This document shows positions 16,340 to 24,037 of a DNA stretch of 64,000 nt, piece after piece; position 1 is the first letter of the stretch; every line of letters starts with the position of its first letter. The position numbers and the translations under genes were made by a program. The stretch is from Streptomyces sp. V4I2 (GTDB lineage Bacteria > Actinomycetota > Actinomycetes > Streptomycetales > Streptomycetaceae): the NCBI RefSeq assembly GCF_030817655.1, contig NZ_JAUSZM010000003.1, positions 8,246,001 through 8,310,000 on the forward strand, read 5' to 3'. The notes below the pieces were generated by a model. The model saw nothing but the letters and a program-made list of their open reading frames with translations, searched no databases and was not told the DNA's origin.

Positions 16340-17449
16340 TCAGCCGACGCCGAGACCGGCGTCGCTGACCGTGCTCTCGCCCTCGGCCTCGAGGACCTTG
16401 TTCAGCGGCTTGAGGTCGTAGATGCCCTTCAGGTCGGGCTTCTCCAGCAGACCGGCCTTGACCGCGTGCTGCGCCTCAGTGTTGAGGGTCGAGGCCAGCG
16501 GGTCGTCGATGAACTGGATCGACTTCCACGCCGGGTCGATGACCGCGGCCGGGAGCGCCTTGCCCGAGTCCGTCTCCAGCTGCTTGTTCGCCGAGGCCTT
16601 CGCCGCGTCCGGGTTGGCGTTGATCCACTTGTTGGCCTCGACCGAGGCCTTCAGCACGGCCTCGACGGCCTTGGGGTGCTCCTTGAGGAAGGCCTGCCGC
16701 ACGATGATGTTCGTGATCACGAACTTCTTGTCCGGCCACAGGTCGGCCTCGTCGAGCAGCACCTTGCCACCCTCGGCGACCAGCTTGGACGCGGTCGGCT
16801 CGGGCACCCACGCGCCGTCGATGGAGCCCGACTTGTAGGCGTCCGGGGTGACCTTGTTGTCGGTGCGGACCACCGAGACATCGCCCTTGCCGCTCTCCGC
16901 GTCGACCTTCCAGCCCTGCTCCGCGATCCAGTTGAGGAACGCCACGTCCTGCGTGTTGCCCAGCTGGGGAGTCGCGATCTTCTTGCCCTTGACGTCCTTC
17001 AGGGACTTGATCTTGTCCGGGTTGACCACGAGCTTGACCCCGCCGGACGCCGCACCGCCGATGATCCGCAGGTTCTTGCCGCCCGACTTGATGTAGCCGT
17101 TGATCGCCGGGGACGGGCCGATGAAACCGATGTCGATCGACGAGGAGTTGAGGGCCTCGATCTCGGACGGGCCGGCGTTGAAGATCTGGTAGGCGGCCTT
17201 GGTGGCGCCGAGCTGCTTCTGGAAGTAGCCCTTCTGCACGCCCACCAGCGCGGTCGCGTGGGTCAGGTTGCCGAAGTAGCCGATCTTGACGGAGTCGAGC
17301 CCGTCGATCTTCTTCGCGCCGGCGGCGACCTTGGCGGTTTCGTTGTCCGTGGCCTGGGAGCCGTAACCGCAGGCGGCGAGGGTGAGAAGCGGAAGAGCGA
17401 TCACCGCGGCTGTGCCGCGGCGGAAAAGGGCGGATCGTGTGGCAGGCAC
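16340..17449 (-). CDS. ssuA: Sulfonate-binding lipoprotein of the SsuABC-type importer
   Basis: A 369-residue binding protein using GTG 17449 (GAGGGG upstream). A GTG 11 codons further up would add a non-signal-like extension. The lipobox LAAC gives lipidated Cys27. The mature domain follows the SsuA/TauA pattern: VKIGYFGNLTHATALVG, a GPSEIEALNSSSIDIGFIGPSPAI segment that lines the ligand pocket, and IATPQLGNTQDVAFLNWI. It captures alkanesulfonates outside the membrane and hands them to SsuC. A 222-bp gap before it (after cysN) could hold separate regulation. Confidence 0.88.
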   Translation of the reverse strand: MPATRSALFRRGTAAVIALPLLTLAACGYGSQATDNETAKVAAGAKKIDGLDSVKIGYFGNLTHATALVGVQKGYFQKQLGATKAAYQIFNAGPSEIEALNSSSIDIGFIGPSPAINGYIKSGGKNLRIIGGAASGGVKLVVNPDKIKSLKDVKGKKIATPQLGNTQDVAFLNWIAEQGWKVDAESGKGDVSVVRTDNKVTPDAYKSGSIDGAWVPEPTASKLVAEGGKVLLDEADLWPDKKFVITNIIVRQAFLKEHPKAVEAVLKASVEANKWINANPDAAKASANKQLETDSGKALPAAVIDPAWKSIQFIDDPLASTLNTEAQHAVKAGLLEKPDLKGIYDLKPLNKVLEAEGESTVSDAGLGVG

Positions 17450-17671
17450 GGGAGGTGTTCCCCTCGTTGGCCCGGCGGTCACGGTCTCTCAGGTCGTGGC
17501 CGGGAGGTCGGCAGGTTTTCGTCTACGGCGGTGGGGGGTGCGGGCGCGCAGGCAGTGCGCGTACGTCAACGCACACATCGCGCCACCCCGCCCTGCCCGC
17601 TGCCGAGCGCACCGCTGCCGACGCGGCCGCCCTCCTTCGCGAACGAGGAGAAGAAATCGGTGGAGTTCATG

Positions 17672-19006
17672 TCAGAAGTCCCACCCGTCGTCGTCCGTCT
17701 CGTCCTTGACGGGCTCCGGGGACGCGAACGACTCGCCGACCATGCCGGCGGTGAGCGTGGTGCCGTCGTTCGGGTCGATCAGGATGAACGAACCGGTGCG
17801 CCGCGAGTCGGCGTACGAGTCGACGGGCAGCGGCTCGGCGGTACGGATCTTGACCCGGCCGATGTCGTTGGCGACGAGCTGTCCCGGGTGCGGGTGCAGG
17901 GACAGGTCGTCGAGCGTGAGCCGGGACGGGATGTCCTTGACGATCGCCTTCACCGTGCGGGTGCCGTGCTTGAGCAGCACCCGATGGCCGACGGTCAGCG
18001 GCGCGTCGGCCACGTGGCAGACGGTCGCCTCGATGTCCTGCGTGGTCGGCGGCGCGTCCTTGCTGGGCACGATCAGGTCGCCGCGCGAGATGTCGATGTC
18101 GTCCTCCAGCAGGACGGTCACCGACTGGGTCGTCCAGGCGATGTCGACCGGCTTGCCCAGCAGGTCGATGCCGGCGATCTTCGTGGAGCGGCCGGACGGC
18201 AGCACCGAGACCTGCTCGCCGACGCGGAACGAACCGGCGGCGATCTGGCCGGCGTAGCCCCGGTAGTCCGGGTGCTCGGCGGTCTGCGGCCGGATCACGT
18301 ACTGCACGGGAAGCCGGGCGTGGCAGTGGCTCAGGTCGTGGGCGACCGGGACCGACTCCAGGTGTTCCAGGAAGGTCGGCCCGCCGTACCAGTCCATGTT
18401 CGCGGACGGGTCCACCACGTTGTCGCCGGCGAGCGCCGAGATCGGGATCGCGGTGACCTCGGGGACGCCCAGTTCGAGCGCGTACGCCGTGAACTCCTCG
18501 GCGATCGCGGCGAACACCGACTCCTGGTACTCGACCAGGTCCATCTTGTTCACGGCGAGCACCACGTGCGGCACGCGCAGCAGCGCGGCGATCGCCGCGT
18601 GCCGGCGGGTCTGCTCGACGACGCCGTTGCGGGCGTCGACGAGGATCACCGTCAGCTCGGCCGTGGAGGCACCCGTCACCATGTTGCGGGTGTACTGCAC
18701 GTGTCCGGGCGTGTCGGCGAGGATGAACCGGCGGCGGGGGGTGGCGAAGTAGCGGTAGGCCACGTCGATGGTGATGCCCTGCTCGCGTTCGGCGCGCAGG
18801 CCGTCGGTGAGGAGCGCGAGGTCAGGGGCGCCCTGCCCACGGCCGGCGGAGGCGCGCTCCACGGCCTCGAGCTGGTCCGTAAGGATCGACTTGGAGTCGT
18901 GCAGCAGGCGGCCCACGAGCGTGGACTTGCCGTCGTCGACGGAGCCGGCGGTGGCGAAGCGCAGCAGGGTGGTGGCCGAGAGTTCCTCGGTCGTGATGGT
19001 GGTCAT
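17672..19006 (-). CDS. cysN: Sulfate adenylyltransferase subunit 1 (GTPase)
   Basis: A 444-residue EF-Tu-like GTPase subunit. G1 is GSVDDGKS at 21-28, DTPG at 98-101 and NKMD at 153-156, followed by two beta-barrel domains. GTP hydrolysis drives adenylation of sulfate to APS by the CysD partner, encoded two bases upstream. The length is that of CysN alone. There is no fused APS kinase, which agrees with the separate cysC gene. The start ATG is set by the conserved N-terminus LLRFATAGSVDDGKST and the two-base gap to the cysD stop. Confidence 0.95.
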   Translation of the reverse strand: MTTITTEELSATTLLRFATAGSVDDGKSTLVGRLLHDSKSILTDQLEAVERASAGRGQGAPDLALLTDGLRAEREQGITIDVAYRYFATPRRRFILADTPGHVQYTRNMVTGASTAELTVILVDARNGVVEQTRRHAAIAALLRVPHVVLAVNKMDLVEYQESVFAAIAEEFTAYALELGVPEVTAIPISALAGDNVVDPSANMDWYGGPTFLEHLESVPVAHDLSHCHARLPVQYVIRPQTAEHPDYRGYAGQIAAGSFRVGEQVSVLPSGRSTKIAGIDLLGKPVDIAWTTQSVTVLLEDDIDISRGDLIVPSKDAPPTTQDIEATVCHVADAPLTVGHRVLLKHGTRTVKAIVKDIPSRLTLDDLSLHPHPGQLVANDIGRVKIRTAEPLPVDSYADSRRTGSFILIDPNDGTTLTAGMVGESFASPEPVKDETDDDGWDF

Positions 19007-19008
19007 GG

Positions 19009-19953
19009 TTAGAAGTACCCCTCGCGCTTGCGGTCTTCCATCGCGGCCTCGGACATCTTGTCGTCGGCGCGGGTGGCGCCCCGCTCGGTGAGCCGGGAGG
19101 CGGCGATCTCGGTGATGACCTGCTCCAGCGTCACCGCGTCGGAGTCGACGGCACCGGTGCAGGACATGTCGCCGACCGTGCGGTAGCGCACCAGGCGCTT
19201 CTCGACGGTCTCGGTGTCCTTCGGGCCGCCCCACTCGCCCGGGGTCAGCCACATGCCGGCCCGCTGGAACACCTCGCGCTCGTGGGCGAAGTAGATCTCG
19301 GGCAGCTCGATGCCCTCGCGGGCGATGTACTGCCACACGTCCAGCTCGGTCCAGTTGGAGAGCGGGAAGACGCGGACGTGCTCGCCGGGGGCGTGCCGGC
19401 CGTTGTAGAGGTTCCACAGCTCGGGCCGCTGGCGGCGCGGGTCCCACTGGGAGAACTCGTCCCGCAGCGAGAACACCCGCTCCTTGGCGCGGGCCTTCTC
19501 CTCGTCGCGACGGCCACCGCCGAACACCGCGTCGAACTTCTCCGCCTGGATCTTCTCGGTCAGCGGAAGCGTCTGCAGCGGGTTGCGGGTCCCGTCCGGG
19601 CGCTCCTTGAGGACACCGCGGTCGATGTAGTCCTGCACGGAGGCGACATGCAGCCGCAGCCCGTGCTTCTCGACCGTACGGTCCCGGTACTCGAGGACCT
19701 CGGGGAAGTTGTGCCCGGTGTCCACGTGCAGCAGCGAGAAGGGCACCGCCGCGGGGGCGAACGCCTTCAGCGCCAGATGCAGCATGACGATGGAGTCCTT
19801 GCCGCCGGAGAACAGGACCACCGGCCGCTCGAACTCACCCGCCACCTCACGGAAGATGTGCACCGCCTCGGACTCCAGCGCGTCCAGGTGCGACAGGGCG
19901 TACGGGGTGTCAGTGCCTTCGTCGCCCTTGACCTCGGATGCGGTCGTCGTCAT
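19009..19953 (-). CDS. cysD: Sulfate adenylyltransferase subunit 2
   Basis: A 314-residue catalytic subunit of ATP sulfurylase with the PP-loop SGGKDS at 49-54, LLHVDTGHNFPEV, FGGGRRDEEKARAKER, and the C-terminal motif RYRTVGDMSCTGAVDSDA plus REGYF, all diagnostic for CysD. It adenylates sulfate to APS together with CysN. Its ATG overlaps the cysC stop by four bases (ATGA), so the two are translationally coupled. Confidence 0.96.
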   Translation of the reverse strand: MTTTASEVKGDEGTDTPYALSHLDALESEAVHIFREVAGEFERPVVLFSGGKDSIVMLHLALKAFAPAAVPFSLLHVDTGHNFPEVLEYRDRTVEKHGLRLHVASVQDYIDRGVLKERPDGTRNPLQTLPLTEKIQAEKFDAVFGGGRRDEEKARAKERVFSLRDEFSQWDPRRQRPELWNLYNGRHAPGEHVRVFPLSNWTELDVWQYIAREGIELPEIYFAHEREVFQRAGMWLTPGEWGGPKDTETVEKRLVRYRTVGDMSCTGAVDSDAVTLEQVITEIAASRLTERGATRADDKMSEAAMEDRKREGYF

Positions 19954-20522
19954 GCCAGTCCCCTCTCGGTGAGCAGCGCGTGGACCGCGGCCGCGGACTC
20001 CTGCACGGTCTGGTCCTGCGACTCGATGCGCAGGTCGGGCGACTCGGGCTCCTCGTACGGGTCGTCGACCCCGGTGAGGCCCGTGAGCTCGCCCGCCGCC
20101 TGCTTGGCGTACAGACCCTTCACATCGCGTACGGAGCACACCTCGACCGGAGTCGCCACGTGCACCTCGATGTACGCCGTCCCGCTCTCCTGGTGGCGCT
20201 TGCGCACCGCCTCGCGGCTGTCGGCGTAGGGCGCGATCACCGGGACGAGCGTCTTGACGCCGTTGCGGGCGAGGAGTTCGGCGAGGAAGCCGATGCGCTG
20301 CACGTTCGTGTGCCGGTCCTCGCGGCTGAAGCCGAGGCCCGCCGAGATGAACTCGCGGATCTCGTCGCCGTCGAGCACCTCGACGAGATGGCCCTCCTCG
20401 CGCAGCCGGCCGGCCAGCTCGTACGCGATGGTGGTCTTGCCGGCACTCGGCAGACCCGTGAGCCAGACGGTGGCTCCGGTCGTCACGTGCTTCTCCTCGG
20501 GTAGGTCGGAGGTGGTCGTCAT
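19950..20522 (-). CDS. cysC: Adenylylsulfate (APS) kinase
   Basis: A 190-residue kinase with P-loop GLPSAGKTT at 23-31, LDGDEIREFISAGLGFSREDR, and the FIEVHV-type strand (here YIEVHVATPVEVC) followed by VKGLYAKQAAGE, all typical of CysC. It phosphorylates APS to PAPS. As the neighbouring cysH product looks like an APS reductase, PAPS is not needed for reduction here and may serve sulfation or balance APS levels. Its start overlaps the cysH stop by one base. Confidence 0.95.
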   Translation of the reverse strand: MTTTSDLPEEKHVTTGATVWLTGLPSAGKTTIAYELAGRLREEGHLVEVLDGDEIREFISAGLGFSREDRHTNVQRIGFLAELLARNGVKTLVPVIAPYADSREAVRKRHQESGTAYIEVHVATPVEVCSVRDVKGLYAKQAAGELTGLTGVDDPYEEPESPDLRIESQDQTVQESAAAVHALLTERGLA

Positions 20523-21229
20523 CAGTGCAGTCCGCACTCGGTCTTGTTGCGGCCCGCCCAGCGGCCGGCACGCGCGTCCTCGCCCTCCAGGACGCGGCGG
20601 GTGCAGGGGGCGCAGCCGACGGAGGTGTAGCCGTCCATCAGCAACGGGTTGGTCAGGACGCCGTGTTCGGTGACGTACGCGTCCACGTCGTCCTGGGTCC
20701 AGCGGGCGATCGGGGAGATCTTGACCTTCTGGCGCTTCTCGTCCCAGCCGACCACCGGGGTGTTCGCCCGGGTCGGGGACTCGTCGCGGCGCAGACCGGT
20801 CGCCCAGGCCTGGTAGTTGGTGAGGCCCTCCTCCAGCGGCTGGACCTTGCGCATCTTGCAGCACAGGTCCGGGTCGCGGTCGTGGAGCTTCGGGCCGAAC
20901 TCGGCGTCCTGTTCGGCGACCGTGCGGCGCGGGGTGAGCGTGATGACGTTGACGTCCATCACGGCCTCGACCGCGTCCCGGGTGCCGATGGTCTCGGGGA
21001 AGTGGTAGCCGGTGTCGAGGAAGACGACATCCACGCCCTTGCGCACGCGGGACGCCAGGTGGGCGACCACCGCGTCCTCCATCGAGGAGGTCACGCAGAA
21101 GCGCGGGCCGAAGGTGTCGACCGCCCACTGGAGGATCTCCAGCGCGGTGGCGTCCTCCAGCTCGCGGCCCGCCCGCTCGGCGAGCTCCTTGAGGTCCGCT
21201 GTCGTGCGCTCTTCCTGAGTCGTCGTCAT
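20522..21229 (-). CDS. cysH: Adenylylsulfate (APS) reductase, iron-sulfur type
   Basis: A 235-residue PAPS/APS reductase family protein. It has Cys123-Cys124 and Cys206/Cys209, the four ligands of the [4Fe-4S] cluster that marks assimilatory APS reductases, and the C-terminal catalytic motif ECGLH with Cys232. It therefore should reduce APS, not PAPS, to sulfite using thioredoxin. The start ATG at 21229 overlaps the end of the small zinc-ribbon gene by four bases. Confidence 0.94.
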   Translation of the reverse strand: MTTTQEERTTADLKELAERAGRELEDATALEILQWAVDTFGPRFCVTSSMEDAVVAHLASRVRKGVDVVFLDTGYHFPETIGTRDAVEAVMDVNVITLTPRRTVAEQDAEFGPKLHDRDPDLCCKMRKVQPLEEGLTNYQAWATGLRRDESPTRANTPVVGWDEKRQKVKISPIARWTQDDVDAYVTEHGVLTNPLLMDGYTSVGCAPCTRRVLEGEDARAGRWAGRNKTECGLH

Positions 21230-21414
21230 ATCTGCTGTCCCCCTGCGTCGTCGTGCCGAAGGCCCCGGGCGAGCAGCCCGAGGAACTTCAACTGGAATGC
21301 GCGGTTGCACGCCGCGCATTCCCACGCGCCGTGGCCGGCTTCCGAGGCCTCGCTCGGCCGGAGGTCCTCGTCGCCGCAGTAGGGGCAGTAGAAGGGGGCG
21401 GCGCGCTCGCTCAT
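21226..21414 (-). CDS. Small zinc-ribbon protein conserved in the sulfur operon
   Basis: A 62-residue protein with two CxxC pairs, Cys10/Cys13 and Cys33/Cys36, giving a rubredoxin- or zinc-ribbon-like knuckle, and a short basic-hydrophobic tail (FQLKFLGLLARGL). It overlaps both neighbours by ATGA, so it is translated with sulfite reductase and CysH. I recall a small protein at the same place in the S. coelicolor operon. Function unknown. A metal-binding or redox accessory role for the adjacent Fe-S reductases is a reasonable guess only. Confidence 0.85.
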   Translation of the reverse strand: MSERAAPFYCPYCGDEDLRPSEASEAGHGAWECAACNRAFQLKFLGLLARGLRHDDAGGQQI

Positions 21415-23108
21415 GAGAGGGCCTCCTCGGAAGCACGCGAGGCCCAGACGGCGAAGCGCTCGCCGTCCTCGCGCTCCGCCTGGAAGCGCTTGAGGACGCG
21501 CTCGACGTAGTCGGGCAGTTCCTCGGAGGTGACCTTCAGGCCACGCACCTTGCGGCCGAAACCGGCTTCCAGCCCGAGCGCGCCGCCGAGGTGCACCTGA
21601 TAGCCCTCGACCTGCTCGCCCCGGTCGTTGAGCATGAGCTGGCCCTTGAGACCGATGTCCGCCACCTGGATACGGGCGCAGGCGTTCGGGCAGCCGTTGA
21701 GGTTGATGGTGATCGGCTCGTCGAAGTCCGGGATCCGGCGCTCCAGTTCGTCGATCAGCTGGGAGCCGCGCGCCTTGGTCTCGACGATGGCGAGCTTGCA
21801 GAACTCGATGCCGGTGCAGGCCATGGTGCCGCGCCGGAACGGGGAGGGCTTGGCGGTCAGGTCCAGCGCCTGAAGCGCCTCGACGAGTGACTCGACCTGC
21901 GGCTCCTCGACATCGAGGACGATCATCTTCTGCTCGACGGTGGTACGGACCCGGCCCGAGCCGTGCGCCTCGGCGAGCTCGGCGATCTTCGTCAGGGTCG
22001 CGCCGTCCACCCGGCCGACACGCGGCGCGAAACCGACGTAGAAGCGGCCGTCCTTCTGGCGGTGCACGCCGACGTGGTCGCGCCAGCGCTCCACCGGCTG
22101 GGCGGGGGCGGGGCCGTCGATCAGCTCGCGCTTGAGGTACTCGTCCTGGAGGACCTGGCGGAACTTCTCCGGGCCCCAGTCGGCGACCAGGAACTTCAGG
22201 CGGGCGCGAGTGCGCAGCCGCCGGTAGCCGTAGTCGCGGAAGATCGAGATGACGCCCTCGTGGACGTCCGCGACCTCGTCCAGCGGAACCCACGCGCCGA
22301 GCCGGACGCCGATCTTCGGGTTGGTGGACAGACCGCCGCCGACCCACACGTCGAAGCCGGGGCCGTGCTCGGGGTGGTTCACGCCGACGAAGGCGACGTC
22401 GTTGATCTCGTGCGCCACATCCAGCAGCGGCGAGCCGGAGATCGCGGTCTTGAACTTGCGGGGCAGGTTCGAGAAGGCCGGGTTGCCGACGATCCGGCGG
22501 TGGATCTCCTCGATGGCCGGGGTGCCGTCGATGATCTCGTCCTCGGCGATACCGGCCACGGGCGAGCCGAGGACCACGCGGGGGGTGTCACCGCAGGCCT
22601 CGGTGGTGGACAGGCCGACCGCCTCCAGGCGGTTCCAGATCTCCGGCACGTCCTCGATGCGGATCCAGTGGTACTGCACGTTCTGCCGGTCGGTGATGTC
22701 GGCGGTGCCGCGCGCGAACTCCTGCGAGATCTCGCCGATCACCCGCAGCTGCTCGGTGGTGAGCCGGCCGCCGTCGATACGGACGCGCAGCATGAAGTAC
22801 TCGTCGTCCAGCTCCTCCGGCTCCAGGATCGCGGTCTTGCCGCCGTCGATCCCGGGCCTGCGCTGGGTGTAGAGCCCCCACCAGCGCATCCGGCCGCGGA
22901 GGTCGTTCGGGTCGATCGAGTCGAAACCGCGCTTCGAGTAGATCGTCTCAATGCGTGTCCGCACATTGAGACCGTCGTCGTCCTTCTTGAACTGCTCGTT
23001 GCCGTTGAGCGGGGTGTGGTGCCCCGCGGCCCACTGACCCTCACCGCGGTGACGGCTCACCTTGCGGCGGGGAGTCGCGGCGGCAGGGTTCTGCGGGGTG
23101 GCGGCCAT
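21411..23108 (-). CDS. sirA: Ferredoxin-sulfite reductase (siroheme and 4Fe-4S)
   Basis: A 565-residue siroheme reductase. Cluster and siroheme ligands are Cys431, Cys437, Cys473 and Cys477 in MACTGIEFCK and NLNGCPNACARIQ. Tyr80 and Cys172 are spaced 92 residues apart, as are the cross-linked Tyr69 and Cys161 of Mycobacterium tuberculosis NirA, which supports sulfite over nitrite as substrate. It reduces sulfite to sulfide with six electrons from ferredoxin. The ATG at 23108 has GAAGGAC upstream. A frame extension of 20 codons is open but lacks a start signal. First enzyme gene of the operon. Confidence 0.95.
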   Translation of the reverse strand: MAATPQNPAAATPRRKVSRHRGEGQWAAGHHTPLNGNEQFKKDDDGLNVRTRIETIYSKRGFDSIDPNDLRGRMRWWGLYTQRRPGIDGGKTAILEPEELDDEYFMLRVRIDGGRLTTEQLRVIGEISQEFARGTADITDRQNVQYHWIRIEDVPEIWNRLEAVGLSTTEACGDTPRVVLGSPVAGIAEDEIIDGTPAIEEIHRRIVGNPAFSNLPRKFKTAISGSPLLDVAHEINDVAFVGVNHPEHGPGFDVWVGGGLSTNPKIGVRLGAWVPLDEVADVHEGVISIFRDYGYRRLRTRARLKFLVADWGPEKFRQVLQDEYLKRELIDGPAPAQPVERWRDHVGVHRQKDGRFYVGFAPRVGRVDGATLTKIAELAEAHGSGRVRTTVEQKMIVLDVEEPQVESLVEALQALDLTAKPSPFRRGTMACTGIEFCKLAIVETKARGSQLIDELERRIPDFDEPITINLNGCPNACARIQVADIGLKGQLMLNDRGEQVEGYQVHLGGALGLEAGFGRKVRGLKVTSEELPDYVERVLKRFQAEREDGERFAVWASRASEEALS

Positions 23109-23236
23109 GGTTGATACGTCCTTCGGGACAGGCGGGAAAGCGGCTCTGACCTGCGCGCGCGGGCGCATGGGTGTACATGCGCGTCATTGCGCGGGAAAGA
23201 AGACAGAAGGGGAATGTCGGGCGGCGCTCGGGCTCG

Positions 23237-23320
23237 TCAGCGCACCGGACAGATGGCGCTGGACATGCGGCCGAGGTCGACGTGCCGCCGACTCACCAAG
23301 GCAATTCCAGTTCCAGACAT
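23237..23320 (-). CDS. 27-residue leader peptide of the sulfate assimilation operon
   Basis: A short ORF from ATG 23320 to TGA 23239-23237 encodes a 27-residue peptide whose core reads SRRHVDLGRMSSAICPVR. That core matches the putative leader peptides annotated before sulfur genes in many actinomycetes (RRHVDL...SA.C). The single Cys at position 24 lies close to the stop. It ends 128 bp before the sulfite reductase ATG. Likely role: cysteine-sensitive ribosome stalling that sets operon expression, an inference by analogy with cysteine-responsive uORFs in mycobacteria. Confidence 0.85.
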   Translation of the reverse strand: MSGTGIALVSRRHVDLGRMSSAICPVR

Positions 23321-23342
23321 GACGGAAGCGTGTCATGGCGAT

Positions 23343-23386
23343 CTGGACAGAGTCCAGCTTCGTCCGCCATGTGGACACCCTTGTCC
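23343..23386. promoter_or_regulatory. Two inverted repeats upstream of the sulfur-operon leader
   Basis: A perfect 6-bp-arm dyad CTGGAC-AGA-GTCCAG spans 23343-23357. A second, GGACA-N4-TGTCC, spans 23373-23386, with centres about 29 bp apart. Both lie within 70 bp upstream of the leader ATG and share the GGAC/GTCC core. They are candidate operator sites for a sulfur regulator. Promoter hexamers could not be placed convincingly. Confidence 0.45.
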
Positions 23387-23447
23387 CGAAGAGTGAGACG
23401 TGGGTGTTCTCGGTCACATGGGCCGATCAAGGCCTTGTCGGCGCAGG

Positions 23448-24020
23448 TCAGGCGGGGTAGGCGCCCGGCCAGGGGCCTGGCGCGGCCACCTCGGACTGCT
23501 CCTCGACCTTGGTGTCGAAGAGCGTGAAGCCCCGACGCTGGTAGTTGGCCATCGCGTGCTCGCCGTCCAGGCTGCAGGTATGCAGCCACACCCGCTTGGT
23601 GGCGGCCAGGCCCGGCCGGCGGTCCGCGAGGTCCCAGGCGCGGGCGGTGCCGTACGACAGCAGGTGTCCGCCGATCCGCCGCCCGCGGAAGGCCGGAACC
23701 AGCCCGAAGTAGGCGATCTCCACGACCCCGTCGTCCTGCGGCTCCAGCTCCACGTACCCGGCGGGCGTCCCCCGGTCGTATGCGACCCAGGTCTCCACCC
23801 CGGGCCGGCCCAGGTGCTCCTGCCACCGCGCGTACGTCCACGTCAGCCGGTCGATCCAGCGGATGTCCCCGCCGACGGACGCGTACAGGAAGCGGCTGAA
23901 CTCGGGCGAGGGGACCTCGGAGCGGACGATCCGCACGTCCCCCTCCGGCGCGGGGGCCGGGAGGAGGTCGGTCGGGGCGGTCTGCTCCAGGGACCAGGTG
24001 GTCACCGGGATGTTGGTCAT
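23448..24020 (-). CDS. GNAT-family N-acetyltransferase
   Basis: A 190-residue acetyltransferase with the acetyl-CoA-binding motif LVPAFRGRRIGGHLLSYG (the R/Q-x-x-G-x-G/A loop) at about residues 108-125 and a C-terminal YQRRGFTLFDT strand typical of GNATs. The acceptor is unknown. ATG 24020 is used because the frame upstream runs into the next gene. It lies on the same strand as the secreted protein gene at 24038, 17 bp downstream of it, so the two may be co-transcribed. Confidence 0.85.
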   Translation of the reverse strand: MTNIPVTTWSLEQTAPTDLLPAPAPEGDVRIVRSEVPSPEFSRFLYASVGGDIRWIDRLTWTYARWQEHLGRPGVETWVAYDRGTPAGYVELEPQDDGVVEIAYFGLVPAFRGRRIGGHLLSYGTARAWDLADRRPGLAATKRVWLHTCSLDGEHAMANYQRRGFTLFDTKVEEQSEVAAPGPWPGAYPA

Positions 24021-24037
24021 GACGGCCAGGGAATCAT

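Noticed and set aside
16466..19012. 848-codon plus-strand frame over ssuA and cysN
   Set aside because: Shadow frame. Both genes beneath it are unmistakable.
23160..23210. A second leader ORF (ATG 23195 region) before sulfite reductase
   Set aside because: The frames starting at 23195, 23176 or 23168 run into the reductase gene out of register or in frame without a stop. Only the 23320 ORF has the conserved core.
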